Source: an uncultured Parabacteroides sp. (GTDB lineage Bacteria; Bacteroidota; Bacteroidia; Bacteroidales; Tannerellaceae). From it: DNA of 64,000 nt. The stretch's first letter is position 1. Each line of letters begins with the position of its first letter. The stretch spans positions 4,613 through 68,612 of the forward strand of contig CALCST010000026.1 in NCBI GenBank assembly GCA_937894065.1. Reading direction: 5' to 3'. The translations under genes were made by a program, and so were the position numbers. The notes below the pieces were generated by a model, which worked only from the letters and a program-made list of their open reading frames with translations, had not been told where the DNA came from and searched no databases. Positions 24,300-34,391 of the stretch are shown here, piece after piece.

Positions 24300-27200
24300 A
24301 TGGAATTATCTAGTAAACTTCTCCGTATGACCGGAGTTCTCTGTGTTGCAGGAACACTACAAGGCGTACCTTCTATTTTGGCCTCTGTTCCTAACACGAT
24401 TCCTAGCATTGCACAACAAAATGACACTTACACACTAACCGGTACAGTGCTTGATCAAAATGGAATACCTGTAATTGGTGCAAACGTTATTGAAAAAGGA
24501 ACTACTAACGGAACTGTTACAGACTTTGACGGAAACTTCTCAATACAAGTCAATAAAAACTCTGTACTTACAGTATCTTTCATCGGTTATGTTTCACAAG
24601 AAGTAGCTGTAAAAGGTGGAAACAAACTGAATATTACTCTTAAAGAAGATTCACAGGCTTTGGACGAAGTCGTTGTTGTAGGTTATGGTACTCAGAAGAA
24701 AGTAAACTTGACTGGTGCTGTTGAACAGGTAACAAGCGAAGTGTTCGACAACCGTTCTGTACCAAACGTGACACAGGCTCTTCAAGGTTCTATTCCTAAC
24801 TTGAACATCAACATTACTGATGGTAAGCCGACACGTACAGCTAGCTTCAACGTCCGCGGTACAACTTCTATCGGTCAAGGTGGTGATGCTTTGGTTTTGA
24901 TTGACGGTGTTGAAGGAGACCCTTCAATGCTTAACCCAAATGATATTGCCAGCGTATCAGTGTTGAAGGATGCAGCTTCTGCAGCTATCTACGGTGCCCG
25001 TGGTACATTTGGTGTAGTGTTGATTACTACTAAAGAGCCTAACAAAGATAAAACTTCTATTACATATTCCGGAAACTTCTCATTGCAGCGTCCGGCAACA
25101 ACTCCGAACTTCGTGACAGATGGTTATGAATATGCTAGTCATTTCTATGAAGCATATAATGCATGGAACAACTATTCTGCCGATCCTAAGAACATCAACA
25201 AAACTCAGGAGTTCTCACTTGGCTGGTTGGATGAATTCAAGAGAAGAAAAGAAGCTGGTATTACTGATGAATGGGATATCGACCCGGCAACTGGTAAATA
25301 TATTTACTATGGTAATACAGACTACTACGGCGAATTGTATAAGAAGAACACATTCGCTCAGGATCATAATCTTTCAGTAAGCGGTAACAATGGTAAATTG
25401 AATTACTACGTTTCAGGTCGTTTCTATGGTTATGATGGTTTGTTCAAATACAATACTGATGACTATAAGACAATGAACCTTCGTGCTAAAGGTTCAATCC
25501 AGGTATTCGACTGGTTGAAGATTGAAAACAATATGGAATTCTCAAATATGGATTACCATAACCCGATGAACGTTGGTGAAGGTGGTTCTATTTGGAGAAA
25601 TATTGCTGACGAAGGACACCCAAGTTCACCAATTTATAACCCTGACGGAACTTTAACACATTCTGCAGCTTATACAATCGGTGACTTCATCTATGGTAAA
25701 AACGGTATTGATACAAGAAACCGTGTATTAAGAAATACTACTGGTTTTACTGCATCATTCCTTGACAATAAGATGCACGTGCGAGGAGACTTTACTTTCC
25801 GTAATACGGACAACTCTCAGACTCAGCGTCGTGTAGCTGTTCCTTATAGTACTACAGAAGGTGTAATCAGCTATTTGAGTACTAAATACAACGATTTGCA
25901 GGAATATAAAACTGAGACAAACTACGTTGCTACAAATATTTATGCTGATTATGAAGATACCTTCAACGAAGCGCACTACTTCAAAGGTATGATTGGTTAT
26001 AACTATGAGCAATCAACTTACAACGGTTTGAAAGTTCTCCGTAACGGTTTGCTTTTTGAAGATTCAGAAAACATCAACATGGCCCTTGGTGATGCCATCA
26101 CAACTTCAGGAGAATATAACAGATGGAGAGTTGCAGGCGGTTTCTTCCGTTTCAACTATGCTTTCAAAGACAGATATTTGGTTGAGGTAAACGGACGTTA
26201 TGACGGTTCTTCTAAGTTCCCGGTTGACCAGCAGTGGGCATTCTTCCCTTCAATTTCCGGAGGTTGGCGCCTTTCTGAAGAAGCATTCTGGAATGTAAAA
26301 CCGGAAGTTCTTTCTGATATCAAGATTCGTGCTTCTTATGGTTCACTTGGTAATGGTAATGTTGATCCATACAGCTACATGGAACTTTTGAGCATTTACA
26401 CTTCAGACAGAGTATTGAACGGTTTGAAAAACAAATATACAAACGCTCCAGGAGTTATGCCTGACGGTTTGACTTGGGAAACTGCAACAACAACTGACGT
26501 AGGTGCTGATTTCGGTACTCTTAACGGACGTCTTCGTTTCTCTGGTGACTATTACATCCGTAAAACAACAGATATGTACACTGTGGGTGAAACTTTGCCT
26601 GATATCTTCGGTGCTACATCTCCTAAAGGTAACTATGCAGACATGACGACTCGTGGTTGGGAAATCACATTGACTTGGCGCGACCAGTTCCAGTTGGCAG
26701 ACAAACCTTTCAACTACGAAATCCGTGGTACTTTATCAGACTATATTTCAACAATCGACCGCTACAACAATAAAGACGGTAAATTGTCTGACTACTATGC
26801 AGGACAGCGTGTAGGTGAAATCTGGGGTTATGTAACAGAAGGTTTGTTCCAGAGTCAGGAAGAAATCGACAATCATGCTGACCAGACATTGATTCAGTCT
26901 TCTTCTCAGCGTGTAACATATCCTGGTGACGTTAAAATCAAAGACTTGAACGGCGACGGCGTTATCGACTACGGACAGAATACAGTTGACGACCATGGTG
27001 ACAAGACAATCATCGGTAACAGTCTTCCTAGATTCTCTTACAGCATGAACCTGAGCGCAGATTGGAACAACTTCTTCTTCTCTGCATTCTTCCAGGGTGT
27101 AGGCCGCCAGCACTGGTATCCAAGTAACGAATGTATTTTCTGGGGACAGTATAACCGTCCTTACAACAACTTGCCGGAATGGCACCTTGACAACTACTGG

Positions 27201-27554
27201 ACAGAAGACAACCGTGACGCATATCTTCCAAGATACGCCGGTTACAATTCATCTTTGAAATCTACTACACAGACTCGCTATTTGCAGAATGTAGCATATA
27301 TAAGATTGAAGAATCTTCAGTTGGGATACAACTTGCCACAAACTGTAACTTCTAAACTTCGCATGCAGAATGCACGTGTTTACGTTTCAGCAGAAAACTT
27401 GTGGTGCTGGTCTCCTCTTTACAAACATACAAGAGACTTAGACGTAACAAATATCAACGGTTCTGACCCTGATTTGACTGACGGAGGTAGCGGTGACGGT
27501 CACAGCTATCCACAGATGACAAGTATAAGCTTAGGCGTATCTCTAACATTTTAA
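24300..27554 (+). CDS. SusC/RagA family TonB-linked outer membrane protein
   Basis: The 1084-residue protein has an N-terminal signal region (about 1-40), a carboxypeptidase-regulatory-like domain (about 45-125, TVLDQNGIPVIGANV), the DEVVVVGYGTQKK segment typical of SusC, a plug domain (STTSIGQGGDALVLIDGVEG, DAASAAIYGARG) and a barrel ending in SLGVSLTF. It forms the outer membrane transporter of a SusCD nutrient-uptake complex with the next gene, 16 bp downstream. No hydrolase, sensor or ECF sigma/anti-sigma pair is adjacent, so the substrate is unknown. The lead-in contains a predicted terminated RNA. Confidence 0.95.
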   Translation: MELSSKLLRMTGVLCVAGTLQGVPSILASVPNTIPSIAQQNDTYTLTGTVLDQNGIPVIGANVIEKGTTNGTVTDFDGNFSIQVNKNSVLTVSFIGYVSQEVAVKGGNKLNITLKEDSQALDEVVVVGYGTQKKVNLTGAVEQVTSEVFDNRSVPNVTQALQGSIPNLNINITDGKPTRTASFNVRGTTSIGQGGDALVLIDGVEGDPSMLNPNDIASVSVLKDAASAAIYGARGTFGVVLITTKEPNKDKTSITYSGNFSLQRPATTPNFVTDGYEYASHFYEAYNAWNNYSADPKNINKTQEFSLGWLDEFKRRKEAGITDEWDIDPATGKYIYYGNTDYYGELYKKNTFAQDHNLSVSGNNGKLNYYVSGRFYGYDGLFKYNTDDYKTMNLRAKGSIQVFDWLKIENNMEFSNMDYHNPMNVGEGGSIWRNIADEGHPSSPIYNPDGTLTHSAAYTIGDFIYGKNGIDTRNRVLRNTTGFTASFLDNKMHVRGDFTFRNTDNSQTQRRVAVPYSTTEGVISYLSTKYNDLQEYKTETNYVATNIYADYEDTFNEAHYFKGMIGYNYEQSTYNGLKVLRNGLLFEDSENINMALGDAITTSGEYNRWRVAGGFFRFNYAFKDRYLVEVNGRYDGSSKFPVDQQWAFFPSISGGWRLSEEAFWNVKPEVLSDIKIRASYGSLGNGNVDPYSYMELLSIYTSDRVLNGLKNKYTNAPGVMPDGLTWETATTTDVGADFGTLNGRLRFSGDYYIRKTTDMYTVGETLPDIFGATSPKGNYADMTTRGWEITLTWRDQFQLADKPFNYEIRGTLSDYISTIDRYNNKDGKLSDYYAGQRVGEIWGYVTEGLFQSQEEIDNHADQTLIQSSSQRVTYPGDVKIKDLNGDGVIDYGQNTVDDHGDKTIIGNSLPRFSYSMNLSADWNNFFFSAFFQGVGRQHWYPSNECIFWGQYNRPYNNLPEWHLDNYWTEDNRDAYLPRYAGYNSSLKSTTQTRYLQNVAYIRLKNLQLGYNLPQTVTSKLRMQNARVYVSAENLWCWSPLYKHTRDLDVTNINGSDPDLTDGGSGDGHSYPQMTSISLGVSLTF

Positions 27555-27570
27555 TTGAAAAACAAACACA

Positions 27571-29334
27571 ATGAAAAAAATAATTATTCCTTTTATAACA
27601 GCATGTGCTCTCCTGTCTTCTTGCTCAATGGATGAAATTCCACAGGCATCAGTTGATAAAGAGACAGTTTTCAATACAGAAAGCGGTTTGACAACTTATT
27701 CATACTCTTTCTATAATATGCTCCCTTCCGTAACAAACGGATACAACATGGATGCAATGTGCGACTACGGTGCAGTTACAAACTATGATGACTTTATCCG
27801 CAAAGGCGCTTATTCTGCTGAATTAAGTTCAGGATGGGATTGGGAAGATTTAAGAAATATAAACTATTTCATCGAGAATTGTACAAGTGAAGCTGTCGAT
27901 GAAGAAGTAAGAAACAATTACATTGGTTTGGCTCGTTTCTTCCGTGCATACTTCTACTTTAACAAGGTGGTTCGTTTCGGCGATGTGCCTTGGGTTGACA
28001 GAACTCTGACTGTTGATGACGAATTGCTTTATGCTCCACGTGATTCACGCACTGTAGTAATGGATCATATTTTGGAAGATTTGAACTTTGCTTGTGAAAA
28101 TATTACTCGTACAAGCGACGAAACAGGTTCACTTGTTACAAAATGGGTTGCTTACGCATTGAAATCAAGAATCTGTTTGTTCGAAGGTACATTCCGTAAA
28201 TATCACACAGAACTTGGTCTTACAGATTCTGCCAACAAATGGTTGCAGGAAGCTGCATCTGCTGCTGAAACTGTAATGAAAGAAAGCGGTCATTCAATCT
28301 ATACCGGTGGTGGCGTTGAATTGTCAATGAGAGATTTGTTCACAAGCAACACTCCTATCACTTCTGAAGTTATGCTTGCAAGTGTTGCCGACGAAGGTCT
28401 TGGTGTTCTTGGTTCTGCAAACTGGTGGTGGACATCAGGAACATATGGTTCACGCTTCAGTATGATTCGTTCTTTTGTAAATCTGTTCCTTATGAAAGAC
28501 GGTACACCGTTTACAGATAAGCCAAATCACGAAAAGATTGAATTCTATGAAGAATGTCAGAACCGTGATGCACGTCTTGCCCAGACAATCAGAACTCCGG
28601 GCTATATGCGTGACGGACGACCTGCTGCTCCAAACTTCAATGGATATTCTTATACAGGTTACCAGCCTATAAAATACACATTGGATGATTCAAAATATGA
28701 CGCAGGCCAGCTTAACACAAACGCAATTCCTTTGTTCCGCTATGCCGAAGTGCTATTGAATTACGCTGAAGCAAAAGCAGAAATGGGAACTTTGACTGAC
28801 AGCGACTGGGCTGCTACTGTAGGTGTTTTGCGTTCACGTGCAGGTATTACAGGCGGTTTGACTTCAAAACCGACAAAAGTCGATAAGTATCTTCAGGAAA
28901 CATATTTCCCTGAAATCTCCGACCCGACAATTCTTGAAGTTCGCCGCGAACGTTCAATAGAGCTTGCACTTGAAGGATTCCGTTTCAATGACCTTCTTCG
29001 CTGGAAGCGTGGAGAGTTGATGATGATGCGTTGGACAGGTATTTATATTCCTGAATTGAACAAGGAAATGGACTTGGATCATGACGGAACAACAGATGTT
29101 ATCTTCTATAAAGGTGAAAAACCGGCAAACATCTCAACTAGCTGTACTCCGATTGCTGTTGATGGTGGAGATGTAACTCGTCAGGGTATTACTGGCAGTA
29201 CTTCCGGTAACCTTACATGGTATGATAACGACCCATCACGTGTTTGGTATGAAGATGGCAGACAGTATTATTATCCTGTACCTCAGTCTGCAATCAATCT
29301 TAACACTAATCTGAGCCAGAATCCGGGTTGGTAA
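27571..29334 (+). CDS. SusD/RagB family substrate-binding lipoprotein
   Basis: The 587-residue protein has a lipoprotein signal (LLSSC, Cys18), the SusD N-terminal tetratricopeptide-like helices (FFRAYFYFNKVVRFGDVPW) and the C-terminal SusD/RagB domain (FRYAEVLLNYAEAKAEMG, RRERSIELALEGFRFNDLLRW split here by position, about 400-490). It caps the SusC-type transporter encoded 16 bp upstream and binds the glycan or peptide substrate at the cell surface. A clear terminator follows. Specificity cannot be predicted. Confidence 0.95.
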   Translation: MKKIIIPFITACALLSSCSMDEIPQASVDKETVFNTESGLTTYSYSFYNMLPSVTNGYNMDAMCDYGAVTNYDDFIRKGAYSAELSSGWDWEDLRNINYFIENCTSEAVDEEVRNNYIGLARFFRAYFYFNKVVRFGDVPWVDRTLTVDDELLYAPRDSRTVVMDHILEDLNFACENITRTSDETGSLVTKWVAYALKSRICLFEGTFRKYHTELGLTDSANKWLQEAASAAETVMKESGHSIYTGGGVELSMRDLFTSNTPITSEVMLASVADEGLGVLGSANWWWTSGTYGSRFSMIRSFVNLFLMKDGTPFTDKPNHEKIEFYEECQNRDARLAQTIRTPGYMRDGRPAAPNFNGYSYTGYQPIKYTLDDSKYDAGQLNTNAIPLFRYAEVLLNYAEAKAEMGTLTDSDWAATVGVLRSRAGITGGLTSKPTKVDKYLQETYFPEISDPTILEVRRERSIELALEGFRFNDLLRWKRGELMMMRWTGIYIPELNKEMDLDHDGTTDVIFYKGEKPANISTSCTPIAVDGGDVTRQGITGSTSGNLTWYDNDPSRVWYEDGRQYYYPVPQSAINLNTNLSQNPGW

Positions 29335-29368
29335 TAAACTATTATACTAAATATTTCGTCATTTAATA

Positions 29369-29408
29369 AAAGGTTCGGACTCGACTATATTTGAGTTCGG
29401 ACCTTTTT
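29369..29408 (+). terminator. Terminator of the SusC/SusD operon
   Basis: AAAGGTTCGGACTC (29369-29382) pairs with GAGTTCGGACCTTT (29393-29406) allowing G-U pairs, followed by T residues. Confidence 0.85.
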
Positions 29409-29750
29409 ATTTATATAAAAACACAAAAATGACATTCTGTCATCTTAACTTTACAAGAATCTAATATTTCCATACTAATAAAAGAAAACACAAACAGATG
29501 ACACTCTCAGAGAGTTAAGGTTTGACAATTAGTAAGTCAATACAAGCAATTTGCTACGACAGAAAATATCCATCACATTCATTTCTTATTATCAAGTAAA
29601 AATGTAAGCATAATAAATTTACTGCAAACAAAACGCCATTTTATTTTTGATCAGTAAAATCATCATTCCTGATCAAAAAAACATGTTTTTACGGGCTAAA
29701 CTCTCTGAAAAAACATGATTTTCGGAGTTAAATATCATGTGTTAAAAAAA
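29409..29750. other. AT-rich spacer without a supported gene
   Basis: No convincing coding frame. One inverted pair, AACTC-GAAAA versus TTTTC-GAGTT around 29699-29729, forms a modest hairpin. Confidence 0.4.
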
Positions 29751-29865
29751 TGATTGTAATGTCTTCAACCAATCATTGCAATCTTTACAGCAAATCATTT
29801 AGAAGACTCCATGAAGTCATTGTAATCTTTTCCCCAAATCATTGCAATGATTTTTTTAAACAATG
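29751..29865. repeat. Five-unit array of a 22-bp periodic repeat (iteron-like)
   Basis: TGATT/TCATT starts at 29751, 29773, 29795, 29817 and 29839, exactly 22 bp apart. Units 1, 2, 4 and 5 continue as TCATTGYAAT. Taken as 27-mers, the units at 29773 and 29817 match at 23 positions. The last unit forms the 16-bp palindrome AATCATTGCAATGATT. Twenty-two bp is about two helical turns, which would put all copies on one DNA face. Confidence 0.65.
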
Positions 29866-30216
29866 TAAATCAAGGGGTAAATTGATAGAATTTAACATTT
29901 TAAGCAATAGTTTTCGTATAAAAAATCACTGCTCTATATGTCATTTTGACATGATGATTAAACTTATTTATTTCAAATATTTTCCCTATCAACAATACTG
30001 AATATTCAATTCCAATGTATGTTTATTTCGTATGATTGTCCCCTTTTCAGAAAGAAATTTTACCTTTGTAATAAAGATAAAGAGTTATTTTAAAGCATTA
30101 GAAATATGGTGATACAGAACAGTCTGACTTTTCATATTCATTGCCAGTTTTTATGCATATTTTATCGAATATGTTGATAATCAACCTGCCTGATTACAAC
30201 AATTATAATCTTAGAT

Positions 30217-31545
30217 ATGGTACAAATTTTAATAATAGATGACGAAGAGCCTATCCGTAAATTATTAGCTCGAATCATAGAATTAGAAGGTTATAAAGTA
30301 TCTACAGCAAGTTGTTGTAGTAATGCTGTGCAACAACTACGGAAACAACAATTTGATGTTATTCTGTGCGATGTATTTTTACCTGATGGAAATGGAGTTG
30401 ATTTTATTTTCGATATAAAAAAATACAATAATGATGCAGCAATAATACTGCTAACTGCACATGGCAATATACAAGATGGAGTACAAGCTATCAAAAATGG
30501 AGCTTTTGACTACATTACCAAGGGAGATGATAACCGTAAAATTATTCCTACAATAAGTCGTGCAGTCGATGAAACAGAAAAAAAGAAAGGTAAAAAATCT
30601 TCCTCTGTAATATATTCTTTTGATTCCATTGTCGGAAAATCAAAAGAGCTTAAACAAGCAATAACACTAGCTCAGAAAGTTTCAAAAACAGATGCCGCAG
30701 TATTACTTACCGGAGAAACGGGTACTGGAAAAGAAGTTTTTGCTCATGCCATACATCAGGCTAGTGAAAGAGCCGAGCAGCCTATTGTTGATATAAATTG
30801 TTCAGCTTTTAGTAAAGACTTGTTGGAAAGTGAATTGTTTGGTTATAAGGCTGGAGCTTTTACTGGTGCATTAAAGGATAAAAAAGGATTATTTGAAGTA
30901 GCCAACCATGGAACCGTATTCTTAGATGAAATAGGAGAAATGGCTTTTGACCTTCAGGCAAGACTTTTACGTGTTTTGGAAACAGGAGAATATATAAAAA
31001 TAGGTGATACAAAACCTACAAAGGTAGATGTCAGAATTATATCAGCAACAAATAGGGATTTAAAGAAAGAAATAGAAATTGGTAATTTCCGTGAAGATTT
31101 ATATTTCCGTTTATCAGTCTTTCAGATAAACTTACCTCCGTTGCGAGATAGAAAAGATGATATTGAAAGTCTGTCATATATGTTCTTGGATAAGTTTGCC
31201 AATAAACTTAAAAAGAAAATTACCGGTATAACACCGGAAGTACTCAATATATTAAAAAATGCCGAATGGAAAGGCAATGTTAGAGAACTCAGAAATGTTA
31301 TAGAAAGATGTTCTATTGTATGCGAAGAACAAATAACCTTTGAAGATTTACCTTTGGATTTACAAAGATGTAAATCAGAAATTTCACCCATGAAAGATAA
31401 TTTTGAACTGGCAGAAATCGAACGAATGCATATTATCAAAGTATTACAATATACCAATGGTAATAAAACAGAAACAGCTCGTCTATTAAAAATAGGACTG
31501 GCAACTCTTTATCGTAAGATTGAAGCATATAAAATAAATGTATAA
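30217..31545 (+). CDS. Sigma-54-dependent response regulator (NtrC family), probable Kdp regulator
   Basis: The 442-residue protein has a receiver domain (1-120, phosphorylated Asp52 in LCDVFLPD), an AAA+ domain with Walker A GETGTGKE (166-173) and the sigma-54 contact loop GAFTGA (213-218), and a C-terminal Fis-type helix-turn-helix (about 405-440). It converges on the kdp operon with a shared terminator between. Its likely partner is the histidine kinase at 31627-33081, and a sigma-54-type promoter lies at the head of the kdp operon, so it is probably the Kdp activator in place of the OmpR-type KdpE of E. coli. Confidence 0.93.
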   Translation: MVQILIIDDEEPIRKLLARIIELEGYKVSTASCCSNAVQQLRKQQFDVILCDVFLPDGNGVDFIFDIKKYNNDAAIILLTAHGNIQDGVQAIKNGAFDYITKGDDNRKIIPTISRAVDETEKKKGKKSSSVIYSFDSIVGKSKELKQAITLAQKVSKTDAAVLLTGETGTGKEVFAHAIHQASERAEQPIVDINCSAFSKDLLESELFGYKAGAFTGALKDKKGLFEVANHGTVFLDEIGEMAFDLQARLLRVLETGEYIKIGDTKPTKVDVRIISATNRDLKKEIEIGNFREDLYFRLSVFQINLPPLRDRKDDIESLSYMFLDKFANKLKKKITGITPEVLNILKNAEWKGNVRELRNVIERCSIVCEEQITFEDLPLDLQRCKSEISPMKDNFELAEIERMHIIKVLQYTNGNKTETARLLKIGLATLYRKIEAYKINV

Positions 31546-31555
31546 GAACAAAAAT

Positions 31556-31600
31556 AACCGTTTATAAGCATATCTGAGAATTGCTTATAAACGGTTTTAT
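31556..31600. terminator. Bidirectional terminator between the regulator and kinase genes
   Basis: AACCGTTTATAAGC (31556-31569) pairs perfectly with GCTTATAAACGGTT (31583-31596), with T on the plus side and A on the other. Confidence 0.85.
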
Positions 31601-31626
31601 ACTGAGATAATAATTAACAAAACCGA

Positions 31627-33081
31627 TTATGATTTTAAACGTAATGTAAAACAACTTCCTTTTCCAACTTCACTTTCTACGGTCAAAGTACCACCATGAG
31701 CCTCTACGAAATCTTTTGAAATTGATAATCCTAGTCCACTACCCTGAACTTTTGTACCAGGAACACGGAAATAATGATCAAAAATACTCTGATGATAACG
31801 TGGATCTATACCTTTACCAAAATCACGAACATACATTTCTATATAATTATCATCCGTTTGACGGACACCAATAATAATACGGCCATTTTCAGGAGAATAA
31901 CGAATTGCATTCGAAAGTAAATTTGTCAATACCCAAGCTATTTTTTCACTGTCAACAAATAATTTACCTATTTTATTTTCCGGGTACTGTACTTCAATTT
32001 GTATATTGAACTTTTCAGCTTGTACCCGATTGGCCTTTATAGCATATTCTATCAATTCTATTGGTTTTGTAATACGTGGCTTAAGCTGCAACTTTCCAGA
32101 TTCAACTTGCGTCATATTAAGTAGTTCACCAGTAATATTCAGTAAACGTTCACTATTATCCTGAATACTTTGCGCTAATTCTTTTTGTTCATCATTCAAA
32201 TCACCAATTCTACTGTCTTCAAGCAGTTGCAAACTCATCATAATTGCAGAAATAGGAGTTTTCAACTCATGTGATATTGTAGAGATGAAGGTAGTCTTGG
32301 CTGAATCTAGTTCCTTAAACTCTGTAATATTTTTAAGCATAATAACATATCCCTCATTTATAGGGCCTGAACTATTATTCCCAGATTTATTAATTTGCAT
32401 ATATTTCATTTGGAAATAACTTTCCTTATTGTCGGCATATATTTTTAAAGGTTCTGTTTTACTAACTTTATCTTCTTTTTGAGAGTCCATAAGTTCACGA
32501 ATGAGTCTTCTTAACAAATCATTTCTCAAAGAAATATCCTGAGCTGGTTTTTGTAATACATCCTCACGTTTTAAATTAAGTACGTTCAAAGCCTCATCAT
32601 TTATAAATAAAATTATCAACTCATTATTCAAGCCTATAATAGGTTCTTTTACACTATTAATAATTGTTTCCATATAGTTTTTTGCTGCCTTTATTTGAGC
32701 CAGTGTACTTGAGTGATAATCTGATAATCGTTTTGCCATTCTATTAAAGTTTTCTGAAACTTCTATAAATTCATGACTTTCCAGATTTAATCTACAATCA
32801 TAATTGTGGTTAGCTATATCTTTAATTCCATCTATAATTTTTTTGATTGGTTTATTAAAATAAGAAGGAAGTACAGCCAACATGAAAATACCTATTACAA
32901 TACAAAAACCTCCAATCGTTGATATCCAAAGCAAAGCTCGTTGTAACCCAGGACCCGCAGCAGGGCTATTGGGTTCTGTAGCAGTCAAAATTTGCAAGTT
33001 TACAATAGATAGTGAAACCAAAAGTACTATCATAGCAACAAGTACTCCTATGACCAGTGTCAATTTTGTTTTAATATTCAT
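31627..33081 (-). CDS. Membrane histidine kinase with HAMP and PAS domains, probable Kdp kinase
   Basis: The 484-residue protein has two transmembrane helices (about 6-28 and 49-73) with a short external loop, a HAMP linker (about 74-125), a PAS domain (about 135-255), the HisKA helix with His271 (TISHELKTP) and an HATPase domain with GKGID and GSGLGLSIS. The ATG at 33081 is preferred over a GTG at 33087. It begins 12 bp after the stop of the kinase-less KdpD, so in this organism the Kdp sensor and kinase activities are on separate chains. It should phosphorylate the NtrC-type regulator encoded convergently. Confidence 0.92.
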   Translation of the reverse strand: MNIKTKLTLVIGVLVAMIVLLVSLSIVNLQILTATEPNSPAAGPGLQRALLWISTIGGFCIVIGIFMLAVLPSYFNKPIKKIIDGIKDIANHNYDCRLNLESHEFIEVSENFNRMAKRLSDYHSSTLAQIKAAKNYMETIINSVKEPIIGLNNELIILFINDEALNVLNLKREDVLQKPAQDISLRNDLLRRLIRELMDSQKEDKVSKTEPLKIYADNKESYFQMKYMQINKSGNNSSGPINEGYVIMLKNITEFKELDSAKTTFISTISHELKTPISAIMMSLQLLEDSRIGDLNDEQKELAQSIQDNSERLLNITGELLNMTQVESGKLQLKPRITKPIELIEYAIKANRVQAEKFNIQIEVQYPENKIGKLFVDSEKIAWVLTNLLSNAIRYSPENGRIIIGVRQTDDNYIEMYVRDFGKGIDPRYHQSIFDHYFRVPGTKVQGSGLGLSISKDFVEAHGGTLTVESEVGKGSCFTLRLKS

Positions 33082-33092
33082 AAGCACAATTT

Positions 33093-34220
33093 TTATTGTG
33101 GAAAGATAATCAATTTTATATCCATTTCTGATAGACTTTTAAGAAAATATCTGTAACGATGTATTTTAAAAATCTTACATAAGTTTAATGCAGGCTGTCC
33201 TATACAAACTGTTGTAATATGACGTTCGTGACAAACATCAATAATAGTCTGTACAACATCTGACGAAGCAACTTGTACCAATTCACCGCCCAATTCTGTT
33301 ACAAGCTTAAAATGATTCAACAAATGTCTCTGAGCAGACAAACTTATCTTATCAGGACTTTCTGAAGGTGTTTGAACATATAAAGCCAGGAAATCATTAT
33401 TATATCGAGACGCAAGTCGTGCGGTACGACGTATGATATGTCTAGGAGTCTTTTCATTACTGCTTATACATGCAAGAAATAACTCTCTATGAATAATTTT
33501 TTCTTCTGATATTACTTCTGTTTCAACTTTTTTTTCGACTCTAAATGCAACCTCTTTAAGAGCTAATTCTCGTAACTGAAGAATATTTTCCGTTTTGAAG
33601 AAATTACTAAGAGCTGTTTGTATTTTCTCTGTTTTATATATTTTTCCAGCTTTTAAGCGATTAATAAGTTCCTCGGCAGTCAAATCTATATTTACAACCT
33701 CATCTGCTTCCTCTAAAACTTTATCAGGAATACGTTCTTTTACTTCAATTCCAGCAATACCTTTAATATCCTCATTTAAACTTTCAATATGTTGAATATT
33801 AACAGCCGATATGACATTAATTCCTGCCTCTAAAAGATCCATTACGTCCTGCCAACGTTTTTCATTTCGGCAACCATCAACATTGGTATGTGCAAGTTCA
33901 TCAACGATTACCAACTCTGGATGTAACAGAAGGATAGCATCCAAATCCATTTCTTCAAGCTCTTTTCCTTTGTAAAATATTTTCTTACGAGGAATAACTG
34001 GTAATCCTTTTAGCTGTGCTTCTGTTCCTGCACGTCCATGAGTCTCAACATAACCAATCTGTACATCAATTCCGTTATCCAACATTTCATGGGCCTCCTG
34101 CAACATCTTATATGTTTTACCAACACCGGCTATCATTCCGATATATATTTTAAAAACGCCTCTTTGTGAGCGCTTAATAAGATTCAAGAAATGACGTACA
34201 CTTTCTTCTTTATTTGCCAT
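33093..34220 (-). CDS. kdpD: KdpD-like sensor protein without kinase domain
   Basis: The 375-residue protein corresponds to the N-terminal cytoplasmic part of KdpD: the KdpD domain (about 18-228) with Walker A GMIAGVGKT (28-36) and the DELAHTN motif, followed by a universal-stress-protein domain (about 245-370). The four membrane helices, GAF, HisKA and ATPase parts of E. coli KdpD are missing; they are functionally replaced by the neighbouring membrane histidine kinase. It follows kdpC by 171 bp in the same direction. It is expected to sense cytoplasmic potassium or nucleotide signals and modulate the kinase. Confidence 0.93.
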   Translation of the reverse strand: MANKEESVRHFLNLIKRSQRGVFKIYIGMIAGVGKTYKMLQEAHEMLDNGIDVQIGYVETHGRAGTEAQLKGLPVIPRKKIFYKGKELEEMDLDAILLLHPELVIVDELAHTNVDGCRNEKRWQDVMDLLEAGINVISAVNIQHIESLNEDIKGIAGIEVKERIPDKVLEEADEVVNIDLTAEELINRLKAGKIYKTEKIQTALSNFFKTENILQLRELALKEVAFRVEKKVETEVISEEKIIHRELFLACISSNEKTPRHIIRRTARLASRYNNDFLALYVQTPSESPDKISLSAQRHLLNHFKLVTELGGELVQVASSDVVQTIIDVCHERHITTVCIGQPALNLCKIFKIHRYRYFLKSLSEMDIKLIIFPQ

Positions 34221-34391
34221 TATTCTTATACATTTATATTCTGTATTAAGTTTGTAAGCTCAAAATGATTTTAATATTTTATATTAATAATCAGTCCAAT
34301 TTACAAACAATAGTCCTAAATTTAAGCTGGAGATAGCAATATCCTACACTCTCCCCCATTACTGCAATTAATGTTTTTATAATCAATTCTG

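Noticed and set aside
29751..29865. CRISPR array.
   Set aside because: Units are 22 bp apart with no unique spacers of normal size, the repeats are degenerate, and no cas gene is present.
29750..30001. An 83-codon frame in the gap before the sigma-54 regulator.
   Set aside because: It is a by-product of the 22-bp periodic repeats; composition is not protein-like.
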